From UBA6921 sp031363085 (GTDB lineage Bacteria; Pseudomonadota; Gammaproteobacteria; SG8-11): a stretch of 64,000 nt of DNA. The stretch is taken from the NCBI GenBank assembly GCA_031363085.1, contig JANLTU010000033.1:1-64000 (forward strand), in the 5' to 3' direction. Shown one piece after another: positions 59,912 through 64,000 of the stretch. The translations under genes were made by a program, and so were the position numbers. The notes beneath the pieces are model-generated. The model saw only the letters and a list, made by a program, of their open reading frames with translations, was not told the origin of the DNA and ran no database searches. Each line of letters opens with the position of its first letter. The stretch's first letter is position 1.

Positions 59912-60790
59912 ATGACGCACGTCAGCCGGTGGGTGCGGAGCTTGTGCGCCGCGTTGCTCGCCATGGATGCTGCAAGTGCGCAGGATATCTTCGACATTCC
60001 GGTCGTGAATCTGCCGTCGAGCGTGACGCTTGAAGGCGGTGGTGACGCTGCCGGGTCGCGTAGCTTGATATTACAGGGTGATGTTGGTCTGCCGTCCGGA
60101 ATGCGCCTGCGTGCCGGATATGCCGGTACGCGCGTCGACAGCGGTAGCGCAGCATATGTGAGCGACACCTATTGGGCGGGTGTGAACAGCGATCCGCTGG
60201 CGGGGTTTTCCTACGGCGCAAATTACGAAGCAATGCAGCGTGACGACCAGCTTGGTGCCGGCGCGTTCAAGGCGAATCTGCGCTGGCGCATCGACCGTTG
60301 GCGGCTTGCGGTCTATCCGGAGCTGCGCTGGATCAGCTTTACACAATCCGTCCAGGGACAACACAAAACGCGCAGCGTCGAAACCGTCATTCGCAGCCCG
60401 GGCCTGGGTGTGGCGCTTGCGTATAACGCAGCGGATGCGTGGTCGTTGGGCTTCCGGCATGTTGTTTATCGCTATGCAAGCGATGCGCAAACCCTGCCTA
60501 GTCATCCGGCGTTTGCGCGGTTGGTGAGCTCGAATATTGACCAAGCATTCGATATCGCGCGCAGCAGCGTAACGGCTGACTATACGCCGGCCTGGGGCAG
60601 TGTTGGGGTGGAAGCCACGCGCAGTGAGTCGGCGATTGATCACGTCATCGCGCACAGTGCTGCGGTGAATTTAAATTGGGACGTGTCGCGCGCCTGGACG
60701 GTGTTCGCACGCGTCGGGCGCAGCCGCGTCGACAGGGTTGCCGCAGCGCGCTTCGGCAGCGCCGGTGTGACTTGGATGTGGGACCAGTAA
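59912..60790 (+). CDS. Outer-membrane beta-barrel-like protein
   Basis: I start at the ATG at 59912, which gives a signal peptide (WVRSLCAALLAMDAASAQD); a longer frame begins at 59840. The mature part (about 270 residues) alternates short hydrophobic strands (LRAGYAGTRVDSG, FKANLRWRIDRWRLAVYPELRW, LGVALAYNAADAWSLGFRH) and ends in an aromatic-rich strand (SAGVTWMWDQ), as in small outer-membrane barrels. No family is recognised. It lies 81 bases after the VapC-like gene, probably unrelated to it. Confidence 0.6.
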   Translation: MTHVSRWVRSLCAALLAMDAASAQDIFDIPVVNLPSSVTLEGGGDAAGSRSLILQGDVGLPSGMRLRAGYAGTRVDSGSAAYVSDTYWAGVNSDPLAGFSYGANYEAMQRDDQLGAGAFKANLRWRIDRWRLAVYPELRWISFTQSVQGQHKTRSVETVIRSPGLGVALAYNAADAWSLGFRHVVYRYASDAQTLPSHPAFARLVSSNIDQAFDIARSSVTADYTPAWGSVGVEATRSESAIDHVIAHSAAVNLNWDVSRAWTVFARVGRSRVDRVAAARFGSAGVTWMWDQ

Positions 60791-60914
60791 CCCGGCTGTC
60801 AACCAAAACGCCAGGTGCGCGTTCTTTGTTGTGTAGCGAGTCAATTTCTGTCGCAACGGGCCGTAACAAGCGCTGCGCGGCATGACTCGATCACTCAACG
60901 ATAAGGAGCACACT

Positions 60915-62786
60915 ATGACTTGGTCCACATTTTTTCCCGCATTAAAACGATCAGTGGCGCGCGTCGCCGCCGGTGTATCAGTCGCGACGCTGGCAGCGTC
61001 GATGGCGGTGTTACCCGCCTGCCAGCAGAGCGGCAAGGGTTCCAATCTTGCTGCCAGTTCATCCGACAGCAATCTGGCGATTGGTCTGACCGACGCCAAG
61101 GGTGATTTCGTCAGCTATAGCGTTGACGTGAAATCGCTGACGCTCACACACGCGAACGGAAAAATTGTCGAGACCCTGCCTATGGCGACCCGGGTCGACT
61201 TTGTGCAGTACACCGAGCTGACCGAGTTTCTTACCACCGCGACCGTTCCCAACGGCGCCTACACCAGCGCCAAAATGACGCTGGACTACAGCACGGCGGA
61301 TATTCGGGTCGAAGACGCAGCCGGCGCGGCGGTCAAGGTCGACAACATCGTAGACGCCAGCGGCAAGGCGATTACGACGCTGGAAGTTAATGTCAAGTTC
61401 GAGGGCGACAAGCACAAGCTGGTGATTTCACGGGGCCGTCCCGCCAGCCTGACGTTGGATTTCGATCTGAAGGCATCCAACACCGTCAGTGCCGATTTAA
61501 AAAGCGTCACCGTCGCCCCGTACCTGCTCGCCGAAATCGAAGCTCACAAACCCAAGTTGCATCGGGTGCGCGGCGGTTTGAAATCCGTGGATGTAGCGAA
61601 TAGCAGCTTCGATTTAATTCTGCGCCCGTTTGCGCATCTGATGAAAAGCAGCGAGAAAGACGAACACTTTGGTGCGATGAACGTCGCCACCAACAGCAGC
61701 ACCGTGTTTGAAATCGACGGGGTCAGCTACGACAGCTCCACCGGCATCAAAACGCTGAACACGATGGCCGCGTTCACGGCGGTGGTTGCGGTTGGCGATC
61801 TCAAATTCAATCCGCGCCGTTTCGAGGCACGCGAAGTGTATGCCGGCTCCAGCGTTCCAGGTGGCACGCTCGATGTCGTGACCGGTGAGGTCATCAAACG
61901 CGTTGGAGATACGCTGACCGTAAAAGGCGCAACCCTGGTACGCAAAGGCGGCGGCATGATCTTCAACGATACCGTTACCGTAACGGTGGCGACCACGACC
62001 AAAGTGCATCGTCAGCTTTCCAGAGATTTGTTTGGCAGCGGTGACATCTCGGTGGGCCAGCGCGTGAGCGTGCACGGCACCTTGACCGATGAAAATGTCG
62101 GCAGTTTGAAGCTGGATGCAAGCAACGGCAGCGTGCGCATGTTGCTGACGGCGCTGCGCGGCAGCGTGGTTTCGACCGACAGCATCAATCACACCCTGGT
62201 GATGAGCCTGCAAACCATCGACGGGCGCCAAGTCGCGCTATTTGATTTCGCCGGCACCGGTACCAGTTCTGCCAACGATGCTGATCCGGCCAACTATGAA
62301 ATCGAGACCGGCACCCTGAATCTGTCGAGCGTGAGCGTCGGCGGTCCCATAGCGGTGCGCGGCTTCGTCGCTGCGTTCGGCTTCGCGCCCAAAGATTTCA
62401 TCGCCCAGACCTTGGTCGATGCCGAAGATGTCCCCACGACGCTGTTGGTCGACTGGATGCCGGCCTCGGCAACGGCGCTGAGTGTATCCACGACCGATCT
62501 GACTTTGGAACTTGCAGGCTCGCCGTTGCATGAAGTACTGCGCGCCGGAGTCAGGACGGTGCTGACCGGCACACCGCTGATCAAACCTGTAAGCGACGAC
62601 GACGGCATGTATTTCATCAAGCAAAACCACGTCGCACAGATGTACACCAGCTTCGCCAGCTTCACCGGCGACCTGCAAAAGCGCCTGAGCGCGAATGCAA
62701 AAGTCGAAGGTTTGGTGGCCGGCGGAAAATACGACGACAGCAATAACACCTTAACCAGCCGCTTCGTCGCCGTGAGCCTGAAATAA
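60915..62786 (+). CDS. DUF4382 and DUF5666 lipoprotein
   Basis: The ATG at 60915 has AAGGAG 8 bases before it, giving 623 residues. After a lipobox (MAVLPACQQ, Cys about 37) comes a DUF4382-type domain (LAIGLTDAKGDFVSYSVDVKSLTLTH, LEVNVKFEGDKHKLVISRG). A DUF5666-like set of beta repeats follows (ITVKGATLVRKGGGMIFNDTVTV, VSVHGTLTDENVGSLKLDASNG). It is probably anchored to the periplasmic face; function unknown. A terminator follows. Confidence 0.8.
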   Translation: MTWSTFFPALKRSVARVAAGVSVATLAASMAVLPACQQSGKGSNLAASSSDSNLAIGLTDAKGDFVSYSVDVKSLTLTHANGKIVETLPMATRVDFVQYTELTEFLTTATVPNGAYTSAKMTLDYSTADIRVEDAAGAAVKVDNIVDASGKAITTLEVNVKFEGDKHKLVISRGRPASLTLDFDLKASNTVSADLKSVTVAPYLLAEIEAHKPKLHRVRGGLKSVDVANSSFDLILRPFAHLMKSSEKDEHFGAMNVATNSSTVFEIDGVSYDSSTGIKTLNTMAAFTAVVAVGDLKFNPRRFEAREVYAGSSVPGGTLDVVTGEVIKRVGDTLTVKGATLVRKGGGMIFNDTVTVTVATTTKVHRQLSRDLFGSGDISVGQRVSVHGTLTDENVGSLKLDASNGSVRMLLTALRGSVVSTDSINHTLVMSLQTIDGRQVALFDFAGTGTSSANDADPANYEIETGTLNLSSVSVGGPIAVRGFVAAFGFAPKDFIAQTLVDAEDVPTTLLVDWMPASATALSVSTTDLTLELAGSPLHEVLRAGVRTVLTGTPLIKPVSDDDGMYFIKQNHVAQMYTSFASFTGDLQKRLSANAKVEGLVAGGKYDDSNNTLTSRFVAVSLK

Positions 62787-62824
62787 GCATTCAACTCATT
62801 TCAGCCACGCACATGCAGTGACCC

Positions 62825-62850
62825 AACGGCCCCCAACGGGGCCGTTTTTT
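62825..62850 (+). terminator. Rho-independent terminator
   Basis: AACGGCCCC and GGGGCCGTT pair around CAAC, followed by a run of T (GTTTTTT). It lies 38 bases after the DUF4382 gene. Confidence 0.85.
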
Positions 62851-62939
62851 CGTGTTCATGGGCGGCAGCGTGACTTGCATACTGCCAGCCTCTGTTAGGC
62901 AATGCGTAATAGTGCAGGCAGGATTTACGAGGTGTGTCC

Positions 62940-63056
62940 ATGATCAGACGAGTATTCAATAGCAAGATTTTGGATCAACAGCCACAGTCGGCTGCTGGAA
63001 TTTCTGGTGGTCCTGACGCCATGCGGCATTTTGGACGGAAAAACCCCAAGAGTTGA
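62940..63056 (+). CDS. Possible 38-residue small protein
   Basis: ATG at 62940, a weak GAGGTG site upstream, and a frame MIRRVFNSKILDQQ to RKNPKS before TGA. No similarity is recognised, and a chance frame cannot be excluded. Confidence 0.25.
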   Translation: MIRRVFNSKILDQQPQSAAGISGGPDAMRHFGRKNPKS

Positions 63057-63067
63057 ATACTGAATAT

Positions 63068-63250
63068 ATGGCTCAACGCGGAAACATGCGGGTGCTTTTT
63101 GCATGTTTTGGGAATTCCGACAGTAAAGCTGACCGCACCATGTACCCGATTGTCCGCAAGCTAAAAGAAGGCGATTTGCGTCAGAAGGAAAAGCCCGAAG
63201 AAGTGGTTGCGGATGTGCCCAAGAAGCCGCAGTTTCGCCATCAAAAATAA
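63068..63250 (+). CDS. Possible 60-residue hypothetical protein
   Basis: The frame starts MAQRGNMRVLFACFGNSDSK and has a basic/acidic tail (LKEGDLRQKEKPEEVV...). The composition looks protein-like, but no ribosome-binding site or family is evident. A TTG at 63053 would give a slightly longer form. Confidence 0.3.
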   Translation: MAQRGNMRVLFACFGNSDSKADRTMYPIVRKLKEGDLRQKEKPEEVVADVPKKPQFRHQK

Positions 63251-63329
63251 CTTGCCAGATTCTGCTCGCCGTATTCAGAGTTGGGTTTTTCAACACCGTT
63301 GTCAGATTCCTCAGTTGTCATGGTGATAC

Positions 63330-63362
63330 CTCCAGGGTATGATTAAACATCATACTCTGGAG
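63330..63362 (+). promoter_or_regulatory. Operator of the RHH-PemK operon
   Basis: CTCCAGGGTATGAT (63330-63343) and ATCATACTCTGGAG (63349-63362) are inverted copies with one mismatch, separated by TAAAC. The palindrome ends nine bases before the antitoxin ATG, a typical ribbon-helix-helix operator position. Confidence 0.65.
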
Positions 63363-63371
63363 AGTGCCGTC

Positions 63372-63614
63372 ATGAGCCAGACAAAAGTTGCCATCACAAT
63401 TGAAGAAGGCATGCTCGCCAAAGTAGATGCTCTGGTGAGGCGCAAAGTATTTAGTAATCGAAGTCGAGCAATTCAGGAGGCTGTTCAAGAAAAGCTGGAG
63501 CGTCTTGAGCGGAACCGCTTGGCAGAAGAATGCGCAAAACTTGATCCGTCTTTTGAAAAAGCGCTGGCAGACGAGGGGCTGTTTGAGGAGTTGGGGGCAT
63601 GGCCAAAATACTGA
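63372..63614 (+). CDS. Ribbon-helix-helix antitoxin
   Basis: With the ATG at 63372 the product has 80 residues: a CopG/RHH strand and helix pair (KVAITIEEGMLAKVDALVRR, SRAIQEAVQEKLE) followed by an acidic C-terminal tail that would wrap the toxin. It overlaps the toxin gene by 16 bases. Confidence 0.8.
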   Translation: MSQTKVAITIEEGMLAKVDALVRRKVFSNRSRAIQEAVQEKLERLERNRLAEECAKLDPSFEKALADEGLFEELGAWPKY

Positions 63615-63937
63615 GGGGTGAAGTTCGCTGGGCTGATTTAAATCCTACGCTGGGTCGTGAACAGTCAGGGCAGCGTCCAGTGCTCATCCTGAGCCAAGAC
63701 ATATTCAATGAGCGCTCAGGAACTGTCATTGCAATGGCAATTACCAGCCAGGAACAGCGGGCTAAGTTTCCATTGACGCACGAACTGTCAAAGGCAAAAC
63801 TGCCTAAGCAGTCGTGGGTAAAAATTAGTCAAATCCGCACGTTATCAACCGAGCGAATCGGCAAGAAAATTGGCTCTGTTGACCCTGAAGAGCTGGGCTA
63901 CATCATTGATGGTTTAAATGAAATTATCGGAGCCTAA
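63599..63937 (+). CDS. PemK/MazF-type mRNA interferase toxin
   Basis: The 112-residue protein matches the PemK/MazF fold: ILRGEVRWADLNPTLGREQSGQRPVLILS, IAMAITSQ, SWVKISQIRTLSTERIGK and LNEIIG at the C-terminus. It should cleave RNA; sequence specificity is unknown. The start overlaps the antitoxin end, so translation is coupled. It is the last gene of the window. Confidence 0.88.
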   Translation: MAKILRGEVRWADLNPTLGREQSGQRPVLILSQDIFNERSGTVIAMAITSQEQRAKFPLTHELSKAKLPKQSWVKISQIRTLSTERIGKKIGSVDPEELGYIIDGLNEIIGA

Positions 63938-64000
63938 CGAACTGCTTACGGCATGAAATTTAAGAGCGCACGGAATACAAAATGTTTGCGCCCGCGTGCC

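Noticed and set aside
62925..63296. 123-codon minus-strand frame near the right end
   Set aside because: Its composition is not protein-like and it overlaps the likelier small plus-strand frames; no start signal.

Overview
The window looks like a chromosomal piece of an environmental gammaproteobacterium with a GC-rich genome. The pointers are a Pil/Chp chemosensory operon (pilG-pilH-pilI-pilJ-chpA), a tamA-tamB pair, a long Lhr helicase, a Bat-type MoxR/VWA operon, a DsrC/TusE-family protein and an encoded-CCA tRNA-Leu. I cannot name a genus from the sequence. There is no prophage, CRISPR array or intact insertion sequence, but several MITE-like or REP-like palindromic repeats are scattered through the intergenic regions, and one sits inside a coding sequence.

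Layout. 1-6.3 kb: the 3' part of a probable polymorphic toxin (minus strand, running off the window), an FG-GAP repeat lipoprotein, a repeat-rich gap, a lipoprotein metallopeptidase, the divergent cca gene, and a MITE-like element. 6.3-20.8 kb: a secreted beta-helix protein with a GlyGly-CTERM-like tail, a ROK sugar kinase, a lipoprotein, the convergent lhr plus a membrane protein, a HAD-UbiA fusion, an orphan ParA-like ATPase, an MBL-fold hydrolase, and an HPt/HD-GYP protein. 21.0-28.1 kb: the Chp operon that would steer type IV pili, with a PilJ whose sensor resembles an HBM domain and a short ChpA. 28.2-33 kb: a small Cys-rich secreted protein, a GlyGly-CTERM protein with two haem-c-like motifs, an HNH nuclease, a cupin and a large membrane protein. 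33.0-40.2 kb: the moxR-DUF58-DUF4381-batA-batBC-batD operon, with overlapping start/stop codons and a 29-glutamine tract. 40.2-53.9 kb: HDOD protein, M42-like peptidase, SnoaL-like protein, ilvD, Hsp20 plus DUF2934, tamAB, a TolC-like protein and a DsrC/TusE homologue. 54.0-64.0 kb: tRNA-Leu(UAA) followed by accessory DNA: a DUF4062-TPR gene with a SLATT/DUF4231-type two-helix membrane gene, a second large membrane protein, a VapBC-type pair, an outer-membrane-like protein, a DUF4382/DUF5666 lipoprotein, and a ribbon-helix-helix/PemK pair.

Most promising for new biology is the two-gene DUF4062-TPR plus SLATT/DUF4231 module beside tRNA-Leu (54225-57029). Its layout resembles sensor-plus-membrane-effector defence systems, although function is inferred from domain architecture only. 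Second is the Chp region, where an HPt-HD-GYP protein directly precedes pilG and PilJ carries a non-standard sensor, suggesting a possible link between cyclic-di-GMP turnover and pilus control. Third is the pair of GlyGly-CTERM-like surface proteins, one with haem-binding motifs.
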